Assembly (NCBI GenBank): GCA_949297075.1
Contig: CASFRX010000019.1
Location: 1-44,578 of the forward strand
DNA from: an uncultured Oscillospiraceae bacterium
Lineage (GTDB): Bacteria; Bacillota; Clostridia; Oscillospirales; Acutalibacteraceae
Length of the DNA: 44,578 nt
Direction: 5' to 3'
The position numbers and the translations under genes were made by a program. Under the pieces are notes generated by a model, which made no database searches, was not told where the DNA came from, and saw only the letters and a list, made by a program, of their open reading frames with translations. Below, piece by piece: positions 33,790-42,854 of this stretch (position 1 is its first letter; the number at the start of each line of letters is the position of its first letter).

Positions 33790-34353
33790 ATGACTAACAA
33801 ACTTAAACATTTTATTCGCAGTATGTTTTTTATGTACAACTGGAATTACGGTGTGCTGCTGGTGCTTCTTTTGGCGGCTTCAATTATATTTCTTACCGTC
33901 CAAAAATTGATAACCAACGAGAAGATAAAAAGAATAATTGCCATTGTTCCGTTCATTATTTATGTCGGATTGATGATTTACACAACGCTCATTGACAGAG
34001 AAAGCTCTACGGGAGAAAGGGTATACTGTTTGATTCCGTTTAATTCGTATTATCGGTTTTTTCAAGGAAACACGGATATTATACAGCAGTCGATTATGAA
34101 TGTGGCGTTTTTTTATCCTTTTGGTTTTTTGTTAAGCTGTTTGGATGCAGAATTTTTCAAGAAAAGAAAATGGATAATAGTTTTGCTTGCGTTTTTATTC
34201 AGCGCATGCGTTGAGCTTTGCCAATACAAATTTGCCTTAGGCTATGCTGAGGTTGACGATGTAATTCACAACACATTAGGTGCGGCAATCGGCGTATTCG
34301 CATATAATCCTTTGAGTAAATTGACTGATAGATTATTCAAACGAAAAAAGTGA
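33790..34353 (+). CDS. VanZ-like membrane protein
   Basis: 187 residues with about five hydrophobic segments. It has the VanZ-family features LIPFNSYYRFFQG, NVAFFYPFGFLLSC and ELCQYKFALGYAEVDDVIHNTLGAAIG. The original VanZ gives low-level teicoplanin resistance, but many VanZ-like proteins in Firmicutes have unknown roles at the cell surface. The ribosome site is weak. It is last in unit 1, ahead of a weak terminator and a new promoter. It may affect attachment or membrane lipid headgroups; this is not shown by the sequence. Confidence 0.85.
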   Translation: MTNKLKHFIRSMFFMYNWNYGVLLVLLLAASIIFLTVQKLITNEKIKRIIAIVPFIIYVGLMIYTTLIDRESSTGERVYCLIPFNSYYRFFQGNTDIIQQSIMNVAFFYPFGFLLSCLDAEFFKKRKWIIVLLAFLFSACVELCQYKFALGYAEVDDVIHNTLGAAIGVFAYNPLSKLTDRLFKRKK

Positions 34354-34384
34354 ACACACAGTGTTGAAATATTTTGATAACTAT

Positions 34385-34415
34385 GGGCTTGCCGATTCAG
34401 GCAGGCTCATTTTAC
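34385..34415 (+). terminator. Weak terminator after polysaccharide unit 1
   Basis: GGGCTTGCC (34385-34393) pairs with GGCAGGCTC (34400-34408) through nine base pairs including two G-U pairs, followed by a broken T run. It separates the VanZ-like gene from the promoter at 34421, although read-through seems possible. Confidence 0.6.
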
Positions 34416-34420
34416 ATTTA

Positions 34421-34448
34421 TTGACACAACAAAATGGTAGAATAATAT
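34421..34448 (+). promoter_or_regulatory. Promoter of polysaccharide unit 2
   Basis: TTGACA at 34421-34426 and TAATAT at 34443-34448 are separated by 16 nt. Transcription would start near 34455, about 70 nt ahead of the cpsB-like start at 34524. Confidence 0.6.
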
Positions 34449-34523
34449 TGATTTTTGCTGTAATCTGTAATATACTGCATTATGAATAATCATAATGTTT
34501 GCAGCGATGTTCGGAGGCCTTTG

Positions 34524-35255
34524 ATGATTGATATCCACTGCCATATTCTATACGGAGCTGACGATGGCTCTTTCAGCTTGGAAGAAACCGTTAAAATGGT
34601 GAAAATTGCCGAGCAAGGCGGAACGAGAGCGATTATTGCAACCCCCCACAGCAATGTTCCTGATTTATATCAAAACCATTGGAACACAGAGTTTGATTTA
34701 AAGATTGAGCTGATAAACAAAGCTCTTGACGAGAACGGAATTGATGTAAAGGTTTATAAGGGGCAAGAAATTTTTTGTGCAGGCAGATTTGCTGAGCTTC
34801 TCTTTACCGGTGAGCTTATAACGCTTAACGACTCAAGATATCCGCTTATTGAATTTGATTTTTACGAAAATTCAAGAACGGCATATTCGAGGCTGAGTCG
34901 GCTTGTGGCAAAAGGATATGTTCCCATTGTGGCTCACCCGGAGAGATACGAGTTTGTATCCGAGGAAGAGGATGCTGCAATGAAGCTCAAAGAAATCGGG
35001 TGTTTGCTTCAGATTAATAAGGGCAGTCTCAGCGGAGCCTTTGGCCGTGAGGCTCAGAAAGTAGCCCATAGGCTGCTTGAAGACAGTATGGCAGATTTTG
35101 TGGCAAGCGATGCTCACAGCCCGTATATGCGCACGCCCTTCCTTGCAAATGTCCGCGATATGCTAAGCGAAGAATATTCGCCGGATTATGCCCGGCTTTT
35201 GCTCAATGAAAATCCCATGCATGTTCTAAAAAACAAGGAAATACTAACTTATTAA
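34524..35255 (+). CDS. CpsB/CapC-type PHP-domain tyrosine phosphatase
   Basis: 243 residues of the PHP family of manganese-dependent protein-tyrosine phosphatases that reset BY-kinases in Gram-positive capsule systems. The metal site is visible as DIHCHIL, ADDGS, ATPHSN, the Glu in GQEIF, AHPERYEF and SDAHSP. An upstream in-frame ATG at 34482 is possible, but the ATG at 34524 has CGGAGG 6 nt upstream and begins right at the PHP motif MIDIHCH. It leads unit 2 and is followed by an Ig-like protein and two kinases, its likely targets. Confidence 0.93.
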   Translation: MIDIHCHILYGADDGSFSLEETVKMVKIAEQGGTRAIIATPHSNVPDLYQNHWNTEFDLKIELINKALDENGIDVKVYKGQEIFCAGRFAELLFTGELITLNDSRYPLIEFDFYENSRTAYSRLSRLVAKGYVPIVAHPERYEFVSEEEDAAMKLKEIGCLLQINKGSLSGAFGREAQKVAHRLLEDSMADFVASDAHSPYMRTPFLANVRDMLSEEYSPDYARLLLNENPMHVLKNKEILTY

Positions 35256-35283
35256 ATTTAGCTATATTGGAGTTTGTTGACTT

Positions 35284-36102
35284 ATGATGAAGATTTTCAG
35301 AATAGCCGTTTCAGTGCTGTTTGCTATCACTTTTGCGGTTTTTGCTTATATTTTTATAAGCGAAAAAAGAAATACCGATAACACTCTTCCCCTTATCAGC
35401 GTTGACGAAGAACTGCTTGAGGTTAGTTTTAAGGCTACCGACGAAGAGCTTCTTGCAGGAGTTACGGCCTTTGACGAAAAAGATGGAGATATAACGGATA
35501 AGGTCATTGTTGAAGGTATTTCAAAATTTACGGAAAAGGGCGTCAGCAAGGTTACATATGCCGTTTGCGACAGCGACAATAATGTGTCAAAGGCAACAAG
35601 GAAGATAAGGTACAAAGACTACACATCCCCTGAATTTTATATGACGGATGATCTTTGCTTTTCGATTTATGAGAGCATAAATGTTGCAAACTCCCTCGGA
35701 GCGAAAGACTGCATTGACGGCAACATTTCAAAGAATATAATTATTACTTCTGCAAATGCTGCCACTTCGGAAGGCGTTTATTCAGTCGATGCAACAGTTA
35801 CCAACAGCAAAGGAGACACCTCAACCATTAAGCTTCCGCTTATTGTTGAGGACAGCAGCGTTTCTGCTCCGAAAATCGTGCTTACCGATTACCTTGTGTA
35901 TCACAAAAAAGGCAAGGAATTTGACCCTGAAAAGTATATCGAGAAGGTTGTTGACAAAGAAGAAAATGTTTTGGATTTAGATGTCAAAATCGATTCTGCG
36001 GTTAATGTCAATAAAGAAGATATATATATGGTACATTACTATGCAACCGGTGCCTACGGTTTTCGAGGACATTCGGTGCTGATTGTTTCGGTGGGTAAAT
36101 GA
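35284..36102 (+). CDS. Membrane-anchored protein with Ig-like (DUF5011-type) domains
   Basis: 272 residues. One N-terminal membrane segment (about 5-25, FRIAVSVLFAITFAVFAYIF) is followed by an extracellular part with up to three Ig-like repeats. The first has AFDEKDGDITDKV and TYAVCDSDNNVSKATRKI, the second AKDCIDGNISKNI and VTNSKGDTSTIKLP, both matching the DUF5011/HYR-like pattern. A third, shorter segment closes with HYYATGAYGFRGHSVLI. It sits between the phosphatase and the kinases and overlaps the first kinase by 4 nt. A role as surface scaffold or sensor for the polymer is inference; no enzyme motif is visible. Confidence 0.75.
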   Translation: MMKIFRIAVSVLFAITFAVFAYIFISEKRNTDNTLPLISVDEELLEVSFKATDEELLAGVTAFDEKDGDITDKVIVEGISKFTEKGVSKVTYAVCDSDNNVSKATRKIRYKDYTSPEFYMTDDLCFSIYESINVANSLGAKDCIDGNISKNIIITSANAATSEGVYSVDATVTNSKGDTSTIKLPLIVEDSSVSAPKIVLTDYLVYHKKGKEFDPEKYIEKVVDKEENVLDLDVKIDSAVNVNKEDIYMVHYYATGAYGFRGHSVLIVSVGK

Positions 36103-37652
36103 GTATGAATAAAAATAAAAACAAAATTACGATTGAATGGTATAGCTTGCTCAAGGACTTAATCAGAAATTTTTGGGTTATTGTCCTTTCTGCGCTTATA
36201 GGTTTGATGGGATTATACATAGTTGCCTTCGGCGTTTATTCTCCCACATATACCGCAAGCGCAACCCTTGTTGTTACCGGAAAGGGAGGCACCCAATCGG
36301 GAAACTATTCTATGGTTTCGGTTTTTTCGGATATGGCCGGCGTTTACACAAATGTTTTTGTTCAGCCGCTTATGAAATCAAAAGCCGCCAAAAAGGCAGG
36401 CTTAGATAGCTTTAACGGTGAAATTAACGCTTCGGTGCTTGCGGAAACAAATTTAATTGAGCTTAGCGTTACCGCTAAGAATCCTCAGACTGCTTACGAG
36501 CTTTTGAAGGCTGTGCTTGATGTTTATCCTGAGATTTCGGATAATATTTTTGATAATGCGTCTATTACCGTAATAAAACAGCCGATGATGCCGACTGCGC
36601 CTTCAAACAGAATGACGATGGCGAACAAGAAGAATATTTTACTTGCCTGTGTTGCAGCTTCGGCAGCGGTAATCCTTGTAATATCTTTCATGAGAGATAC
36701 GGTAAAAAACGAGGATGATTTTATATCAAATGTAGATTCAAAGCTTCTTGGCTCGGTGGTTCACGAGAGAAAAATACTCTCTCTTGAAGATCGCTTGAAG
36801 AAGAAGAAAAAAGCTTTGCTCGTATATAACAATGCGTTTATCAGTTTGAAATTTGTTGAGAGTTTTCAAAAAATTGCCGCAAAGCTTGAGAATATGAAAA
36901 TTAATGACGGAGACAAGGTGTTTGCTGTTACCAGCGTTTCCGAAAACGAGGGAAAATCAACGGTTGCGGCCAATATTGCTCTTGCCCTTGTAAGCAGAGG
37001 TTATAGAGTGGTGATCATTGACTTTGACATAAAGAAGCCTGCAATGTACAAAATATTTGATCAGACTTGCGAAAAATATCAGGACCTTGGCGAGCTGATG
37101 AATAGTGAAATAAAAAGGAATGAGTATAAGCTCAAAAAATTCAATAAAACATCTCTTTACCTTGCTCTTAATACAAAGCCGTATAACGATTCTAACTATT
37201 GGATTAAAAACGGGAACATTGAAAAAGTAATTAACGCAACCAAATCAAAGGCTGACTTTGTTATCGTTGATACTGCCCCCATGGCAGTGGATTCTTCTGT
37301 TACGGATATTGCAAAATTGTCTGACAAGACCCTGTTTGTTGTCAGAACAGATATTGCTACCGTTACTGAAATTAACGATGCGATTGCAACTATCGGAGAA
37401 GTCGGCGGCAAGATAGGCGGTTGTGTGCTGAATGATGTTTATCCGGAGCTTAGGCTAAAGAATTTCAACGGCGCTGACGAAAGCGGAAACTATTACTCAA
37501 AGAGTTACAGCAAAAATGGGAAGTACGGTAAACATGGAAAAGCCGCTCACAAGTACGGAAAATACGGCAGCTGTTCGTATGTTTCGGGATATTCGGATGA
37601 CGATGAAAATGTTTCCGAGGATTTTTTATTGAAGGATGAATGTGAAGAATGA
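36099..37652 (+). CDS. Fused Wzz-like chain-length regulator and BY-kinase (first)
   Basis: 517 residues. An N-terminal Wzz/CpsC part has membrane segments near 27-50 and 180-200, the second preceded by the proline-rich PMMPTAPSNR. It is fused to a cytoplasmic tyrosine autokinase with Walker A SENEGKST (around 285-288), Walker A' IIDFDIKKP and Walker B FVIVDTAPM. The C-terminus has many tyrosines (NYYSKSYSKNGKYGKHGK and more), the expected autophosphorylation cluster. Most Firmicutes keep these as separate CpsC and CpsD, so the fused Wzc-like form is noteworthy. It controls polymer length with the phosphatase upstream and overlaps a second similar gene by 4 nt (ATGA). Confidence 0.9.
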   Translation: MSMNKNKNKITIEWYSLLKDLIRNFWVIVLSALIGLMGLYIVAFGVYSPTYTASATLVVTGKGGTQSGNYSMVSVFSDMAGVYTNVFVQPLMKSKAAKKAGLDSFNGEINASVLAETNLIELSVTAKNPQTAYELLKAVLDVYPEISDNIFDNASITVIKQPMMPTAPSNRMTMANKKNILLACVAASAAVILVISFMRDTVKNEDDFISNVDSKLLGSVVHERKILSLEDRLKKKKKALLVYNNAFISLKFVESFQKIAAKLENMKINDGDKVFAVTSVSENEGKSTVAANIALALVSRGYRVVIIDFDIKKPAMYKIFDQTCEKYQDLGELMNSEIKRNEYKLKKFNKTSLYLALNTKPYNDSNYWIKNGNIEKVINATKSKADFVIVDTAPMAVDSSVTDIAKLSDKTLFVVRTDIATVTEINDAIATIGEVGGKIGGCVLNDVYPELRLKNFNGADESGNYYSKSYSKNGKYGKHGKAAHKYGKYGSCSYVSGYSDDDENVSEDFLLKDECEE

Positions 37653-39142
37653 ATCAGACCGAAAACAAAAATAATACACCTAAAAAAATCGATGAGCTGA
37701 GAATCGGAATCTATTTCTGCGATTTTCTTAAGGGAATAAAAAGGTTTTGGTGGCTGTGCATTGCCCTTGCGGTGATGGCAGGCGGTTTTAAGCTGGCGGT
37801 CGGGTATTTCAATTTTGTTCCGATTTATACAACCTCGTCAACGCTTACCGTAAGCACTCAGAGTGCGTCTCAAACAATAGGAGGCGTGTCTGTTTATTCT
37901 TTTTTATATGATAGCTCAACTGCATCGCAGATTGAAAAAACATTCCCTTATTTGATGAGCAGCAACATTTTGCAGGAAGCAATATGCGAGGATCTCGGCG
38001 TATCTTACCTGTCTGCTTCTCTGTCTGTTTCCTGTGTTACGGATTCAAACATGATTACAATATCTGCAGCCGGAGCTAATCCTCAGAAAACCTATAATAT
38101 TTTGATTTCTGCAATTAAAAATTTGCCGGACGCAGCAAAGTATATAATCGGAAATATCAAGCTGACAGTGATATCAGAGCCTTCCGTTCCCATGGTTCCC
38201 TCTAACAGCTTGTCATATGTTAAAGCGGCAATTAAATGGGCTGCTATGGGCTTTTTGTTTGGAATAATATGTATCGCTCTTTATGCTTTATTACGCAACA
38301 CAGTCAGAACGAAAAAAGATATAAAAAATCAGTTAAATATGGATTGCATAGCAGCCATTCCTCAAGTTTCGTTTAAAAAGCAGACCGTTCAGGCGAATCA
38401 GTCGGTGCTCTTAACAAACCCGAAAATCGAAAGCGGATTTCTTGAATCCGTGCGTGTTATGAGGAACACCTTTGTCCATTCTCTTAAAACGAATGAAAAG
38501 GTTATTATGGTAACGAGCACGGCTCCGAGCGAGGGTAAAACAACGGTTATAACCAACCTTGCTCTTTCGCTTGCCGATTGCGGAAAAAAGGTTCTCCTTG
38601 TTGATGCCGATGTACACAATTTGAGCGTTACTCAGTTGCTTGGAATTGACCTGGAGCAGTTGGAAAAATTTGACAAAACGGAAGATTATACCGTTGCATA
38701 TCTTGATGAATTTAAAATTTCGGTTATGACCTTTAACAGCATAGAGGAAGCACCAGGAAAGGTCAGAATGAATGCCGAAAAAATTAAAGAAATTTTCGGT
38801 TCGGTTCGTGAAAAGTATGATTATATTCTCGTTGATACTCCGCCGTGTGGATTAATCTCAGATTCGCTGTTTATAGCTCAGGCATCTGACGCTGCACTCT
38901 ATGCAATTCTTCAAGATACCGTCAGAGTATCAAAGATTCGCAGCGGTCTGGATAATATAATGTCGGCAAATATCAGAATTATAGGCTGTGTGCTTAACGG
39001 AGTTCTTTCCGAGATTAACGGATACGGCTATGGTTACGGCTATGGTTACGGCTATGGTTACGGACGCAAATATGGCTACGGCTACGGCAAAGGCAAGAAG
39101 CACAAGCATAAGAAGACCGAGGAGATTACGAATGAAGAATAG
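37649..39142 (+). CDS. Fused Wzz-like chain-length regulator and BY-kinase (second)
   Basis: 497 residues with the same design as the preceding gene. A Wzz-like part has membrane segments near 35-55 and about 190-210, the second preceded by PSVPMVPSNS. The kinase has Walker A APSEGKTT (Gly296-Lys297-Thr298), Walker A' LLVDADVHN and Walker B YILVDTPPC. The tail is made of alternating Gly-Tyr encoded by an in-frame 12-bp tandem repeat and ends in a basic KHKHKK. The two kinases are clearly different in sequence, so they are paralogues rather than a fresh duplication. The gene overlaps the ABC exporter by 11 nt. Confidence 0.9.
   Translation: MNQTENKNNTPKKIDELRIGIYFCDFLKGIKRFWWLCIALAVMAGGFKLAVGYFNFVPIYTTSSTLTVSTQSASQTIGGVSVYSFLYDSSTASQIEKTFPYLMSSNILQEAICEDLGVSYLSASLSVSCVTDSNMITISAAGANPQKTYNILISAIKNLPDAAKYIIGNIKLTVISEPSVPMVPSNSLSYVKAAIKWAAMGFLFGIICIALYALLRNTVRTKKDIKNQLNMDCIAAIPQVSFKKQTVQANQSVLLTNPKIESGFLESVRVMRNTFVHSLKTNEKVIMVTSTAPSEGKTTVITNLALSLADCGKKVLLVDADVHNLSVTQLLGIDLEQLEKFDKTEDYTVAYLDEFKISVMTFNSIEEAPGKVRMNAEKIKEIFGSVREKYDYILVDTPPCGLISDSLFIAQASDAALYAILQDTVRVSKIRSGLDNIMSANIRIIGCVLNGVLSEINGYGYGYGYGYGYGYGRKYGYGYGKGKKHKHKKTEEITNEE
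39026..39061 (+). repeat. 12-bp tandem repeat encoding Gly-Tyr
   Basis: GGCTATGGTTAC is repeated three times exactly (39026-39037, 39038-39049, 39050-39061), with degenerate GGCTACGGCTACGG copies nearby. Each unit encodes GYGY, so changes in copy number would add or remove tyrosines without shifting frame. Confidence 0.95.
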
Positions 39143-40847
39143 GAATTATGAAGAGCTCTTTCGCAGCATGGCAAAAGAGTGGAAATGGATATTTGTATAT
39201 ATTAAAAAATACAAATTTATCCTTATGCTCTACATAATTCTTGGGCTTTTTGCATCGGCTATGTCTTTGGGAACCTCAGTTGCATCAAAAGGTCTTATAG
39301 ACTCTGTCGTTCAACATTCAAGAATTCAGCTTGTAAAATTTGCCTTAATTGCCGTTGGCATGGCAGTGTTTCAATGCGTTTTTCAGGCTCTCAGTTCATG
39401 GCTTACCTCGGTTGTAAGCAGCAGAGTTAACAATGAGATAAGGCAAGAAATATATTCGCATATTATATCGTCGGAATGGGAGGACATAGGAGCCTTCCAT
39501 TCGGGTGATTTGCTCAACAGAATAGAGGGCGATGCCTCAACGGTTTCCTCCGGTGTAATAGGCTTTATTCCCGGTGCTATTACAAGATTTGCGCAGTTTT
39601 TCGGCGCCTTTGCCATTGTTTTTTATTATGATAAGACTATGGCGTTTCTTGCTCTTACGAGCGCCCCTTTTCTGTTCTTTTCATCAAAATTCCTGATGAA
39701 AACCATAAGAAAATATAACCGCAAGAGCAGGGAGCTTAACGGAAAAATTCTTGCTTATTCCGAAGAATCCATGCAAAATCTTCAAACCGTCAAGGCCTTT
39801 GATTTGACAAAGCAGTATGTCGATAATTTTCGCACACTGCTTGAGGAATACCGTGCAACTCGTCTCGCTTATGACAAATTCAGTATCTTGACAACCCTTT
39901 GTCTTTCGATTTTGGGTTTGGTAGTTTCCTATTCATGCTATGGCTGGGGTGTATACCGTCTTTGGCAGGGCGCAATATCTTTCGGAACAATGACCATGTT
40001 TTTGCAGATTTCAGGTTCCCTGACCTCCTCGTTCAGCGCGCTCGCTTCTCTTGCGCCCAAGGCGGTTTCAACGGCAACTGCTGCCGGCAGAATTATGGAA
40101 GTTACCTGCTTTGATGAAGAAAATGATGCCGACAAAGAAAGAGCTCTTGAAATCCTTGAAGAAGCAAGGGAAAAAGGCGTAGAGCTTGTTTTTGACGATG
40201 TATCATTTTCTTACAGAGACAGTGAAAATCAGATTTTGAACGAGGTTTCGTTTCATGCTAACCCCGGGGAAACAATCGCTTTAATCGGACCCTCCGGAGA
40301 GGGAAAAACAACTGTTTTGAAGCTGATTTTGGGAATTGTTAAGCCGAGCAGCGGCAGAATATATCTCAATTCAGAATCGGGAAACCGTATTGATGTTTCA
40401 GACAGCACACGCCGGTTTTGCTCCTATGTTCCTCAGGAGGTTAATGTCTTTTCGGGCACGGTTGCCCAAAATCTGCGTATGGTTTGCCCTGAAGCAGACG
40501 ATGAACAGCTTATTGATGCGCTGAAGGCTGCTGATATTGCCGATTATATTCTTTCTCTCCCCGACGGATTAAACAGCGTTGTAGAAGAAAACGGATCAAA
40601 TTTTTCTCAAGGTCAGCTCCAACGGCTTGCAATAGCAAGAGCTCTTCTTAAAAAGTCAATGATTATGATAATGGATGAAACCACCTCTGCCTTGGATATA
40701 GATACCGAAGCAAGAGTGCTTAAAAACATTATGATTGCAGACCCCACAAGGATATGTATTATTACAACCCACAGAAAAAGTATGCTTAAATATTGCGACA
40801 GAATCTACAAAATAAATTCCGACGGAAAAATGATAGAAAATCAATAA
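39132..40847 (+). CDS. ABC exporter (fused permease and ATPase), PglK-like size
   Basis: 571 residues from the preferred ATG at 39132, which has GAGGAG 7 nt upstream and lies inside the kinase tail; the longer open frame from 38988 is a frame shadow of the GY repeat. The N-terminal half has about six membrane segments. The ATPase part has Walker A GPSGEGKTT, Q-loop YVPQEVNVFSG, signature NFSQGQLQR and Walker B MIMDETTSALD. It is a half-transporter of the ABCB type that should work as a homodimer. The gene directly precedes a PglF/WbpM-like dehydratase. In Campylobacter the PglK flippase has this size and design, so lipid-linked glycan flipping is plausible; peptide or lipid export is the alternative. 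Confidence 0.88.
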   Translation: MKNRNYEELFRSMAKEWKWIFVYIKKYKFILMLYIILGLFASAMSLGTSVASKGLIDSVVQHSRIQLVKFALIAVGMAVFQCVFQALSSWLTSVVSSRVNNEIRQEIYSHIISSEWEDIGAFHSGDLLNRIEGDASTVSSGVIGFIPGAITRFAQFFGAFAIVFYYDKTMAFLALTSAPFLFFSSKFLMKTIRKYNRKSRELNGKILAYSEESMQNLQTVKAFDLTKQYVDNFRTLLEEYRATRLAYDKFSILTTLCLSILGLVVSYSCYGWGVYRLWQGAISFGTMTMFLQISGSLTSSFSALASLAPKAVSTATAAGRIMEVTCFDEENDADKERALEILEEAREKGVELVFDDVSFSYRDSENQILNEVSFHANPGETIALIGPSGEGKTTVLKLILGIVKPSSGRIYLNSESGNRIDVSDSTRRFCSYVPQEVNVFSGTVAQNLRMVCPEADDEQLIDALKAADIADYILSLPDGLNSVVEENGSNFSQGQLQRLAIARALLKKSMIMIMDETTSALDIDTEARVLKNIMIADPTRICIITTHRKSMLKYCDRIYKINSDGKMIENQ

Positions 40848-40860
40848 AGGAATGTTTTTA

Positions 40861-42846
40861 ATGAAGTCTGGAAATAAAAAAAGAAAGCGTGTAAAGAAAG
40901 TCTTTAACAAAGGGCATTTGGGTACGCTGATTTTGATGATTTATGATATCATTACAACCAATGCGTCATATTTTCTTGCTTTAGTGATAAGATTTGACGG
41001 CACGATTTACGGTATACCGAGAAATTATCTTGAGGCACATTTAAAATTTGCTCCGTTTTATGCAGTCATTTGCTTTAGTGTTTTCTTTATAGCCCGTATG
41101 TATAATGGGGTTTGGAAATATGCCAGCTTCAATGAAGCGGAGAAAACAGTTTTTGGCAGTGCAGTTGCCTCCTTTTTGCATATTCTGCTTATTACGGTTT
41201 TCTTTACCCGTATGCCTCTTTCATACTATTTTTGGGGCTCGTGCTTCCAATTGGGTCTGTTGCTTGTCGCTCGCTTTTCTTATCGCTTTATTCTTCTTGA
41301 ATTCAGCCGTTGGAGAAATCTCGAAAAGCCAAAGACAGTACACAGGGTAATGATTATTGGTGCAGGCGAAGCCGGACAGATGCTTCTCAGAAGTATTTTA
41401 AGAGATAAGGCGGCGCAGGATAAAGTTGTTTGCATTATCGATGACAACCCCGGCAAATGGAACAGATATATCGACGGTATCCGTATTGTCGGCGGAAAGG
41501 ATTATATCCTTTATTGTGTAAAAAAATACAGAATAGATAAAATTTATATTGCCATTCCCAGCGCATCGAGAGAAAATAAGATAGAAATTATTAACATCTG
41601 CGAAGAAACTAATTGCGAAATTAAAAATCTTCCGGATTTCTATCAGTATGCAAACAGCTCAGTAACTGTAAACTCAATGAGAAGTATTTCTGTTGAAGAT
41701 CTTTTAGGCAGAGACCCGATCAGAGCTGATATGCAGGAGGTTTATTCCCTTATCAAGGGCAAAACAATTTTAGTAACCGGTGGCGGCGGCTCAATCGGCA
41801 GTGAGCTTTGCAGGCAGATTGCGGCTCATGAGCCTGAAAAGCTTATTATATTTGATATTTATGAAAATAACGCTTATGCAATTCAGCAGGAGCTTTTGAC
41901 AAAATATCCCGACCTTAATCTAACCGTGCTTATAGGCTCTGTCAGAGATTCAAGGCGTCTGGATGAGGTTTTTGGTCAATATAAGCCCCATATGGTTTAC
42001 CATGCGGCGGCTCACAAGCATGTCCCTCTCATGGAGGACAGTCCCTGTGAGGCAATTAAGAATAATGTTATAGGTACATATAAAACTGCCTATACAGCTA
42101 TGATGAACGGCTGCGAACGCTTTGTTCTTATCAGCACGGATAAAGCGGTTAATCCTACTAATATTATGGGCGCAAGCAAGCGCCTTTGCGAGATGGTAAT
42201 ACAGGCCTTTGACCGAAGCATTAAGGAAAACAAGCTCGAAAATATTCCGAGACTTTTCACTCATGCCGAAACAGGCGAAGATCAAGGCGAGGTATTCTTT
42301 GAATCGTTCCCTGATAATATTCACACAGAGTTTGTTGCGGTTCGCTTCGGCAATGTGCTCGGTTCCAACGGTTCGGTAGTGCCCCTGTTTAAGCAGCAGA
42401 TTGAAAGAGGCGGCCCTGTTACCATTACTCATCCCGACATTGTTCGTTATTTTATGACAATTCCCGAAGCTGTTTCCCTTGTGCTTCTTGCAGGAGCTTA
42501 TGCCCACGGCGGTGAGATTTTCGTGCTCGATATGGGTTCACCTGTTAAGATTGAAACACTTGCAAGAAATCTCATTAAGCTTTCCGGATTAAAGCCCGAT
42601 GTTGATATAAAAATCGAATATACAGGTCTCAGACCGGGCGAAAAGCTCTATGAAGAAAAGCTTATGGCAGAAGAGGGACTTCAAACCACACCAAACAAGC
42701 TTATTTTCATCGGAAATCCCATTCCATTTGACATTGAAGAGTTTAGAGATTCAATAGAAAAGCTTATGAAAGCCGCTTATGATAACAGCGCTGAAATTAA
42801 AGAGCTTGTCGAAAGAATTGTTCCCACATATTCAGCCGATAAATAG
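40861..42846 (+). CDS. Membrane nucleotide-sugar 4,6-dehydratase (PglF/WbpM/CapD type)
   Basis: 661 residues. Four N-terminal membrane segments are followed by a first nucleotide fold with GAGEAGQM, then the catalytic SDR domain with TGGGGSIGSELC and, later, STDKAVNPTNIMGASKR. The Met in place of the usual SDR Tyr (SMK triad) is typical of this family. The enzyme converts UDP-GlcNAc to the 4-keto-6-deoxy sugar used for bacillosamine, QuiNAc or FucNAc precursors. The ATG at 40861 with AAAGG 10 nt upstream is preferred over 40852. No PglE-type aminotransferase lies next to it, so the 4-keto sugar is either reduced or aminated by genes elsewhere. Confidence 0.93.
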   Translation: MKSGNKKRKRVKKVFNKGHLGTLILMIYDIITTNASYFLALVIRFDGTIYGIPRNYLEAHLKFAPFYAVICFSVFFIARMYNGVWKYASFNEAEKTVFGSAVASFLHILLITVFFTRMPLSYYFWGSCFQLGLLLVARFSYRFILLEFSRWRNLEKPKTVHRVMIIGAGEAGQMLLRSILRDKAAQDKVVCIIDDNPGKWNRYIDGIRIVGGKDYILYCVKKYRIDKIYIAIPSASRENKIEIINICEETNCEIKNLPDFYQYANSSVTVNSMRSISVEDLLGRDPIRADMQEVYSLIKGKTILVTGGGGSIGSELCRQIAAHEPEKLIIFDIYENNAYAIQQELLTKYPDLNLTVLIGSVRDSRRLDEVFGQYKPHMVYHAAAHKHVPLMEDSPCEAIKNNVIGTYKTAYTAMMNGCERFVLISTDKAVNPTNIMGASKRLCEMVIQAFDRSIKENKLENIPRLFTHAETGEDQGEVFFESFPDNIHTEFVAVRFGNVLGSNGSVVPLFKQQIERGGPVTITHPDIVRYFMTIPEAVSLVLLAGAYAHGGEIFVLDMGSPVKIETLARNLIKLSGLKPDVDIKIEYTGLRPGEKLYEEKLMAEEGLQTTPNKLIFIGNPIPFDIEEFRDSIEKLMKAAYDNSAEIKELVERIVPTYSADK

Positions 42847-42854
42847 AGGACAGT

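Noticed and set aside
38988..39131. N-terminal extension of the ABC exporter
   Set aside because: The extra residues are an out-of-frame reading of the kinase GY repeat; a good ribosome site precedes the ATG at 39132.
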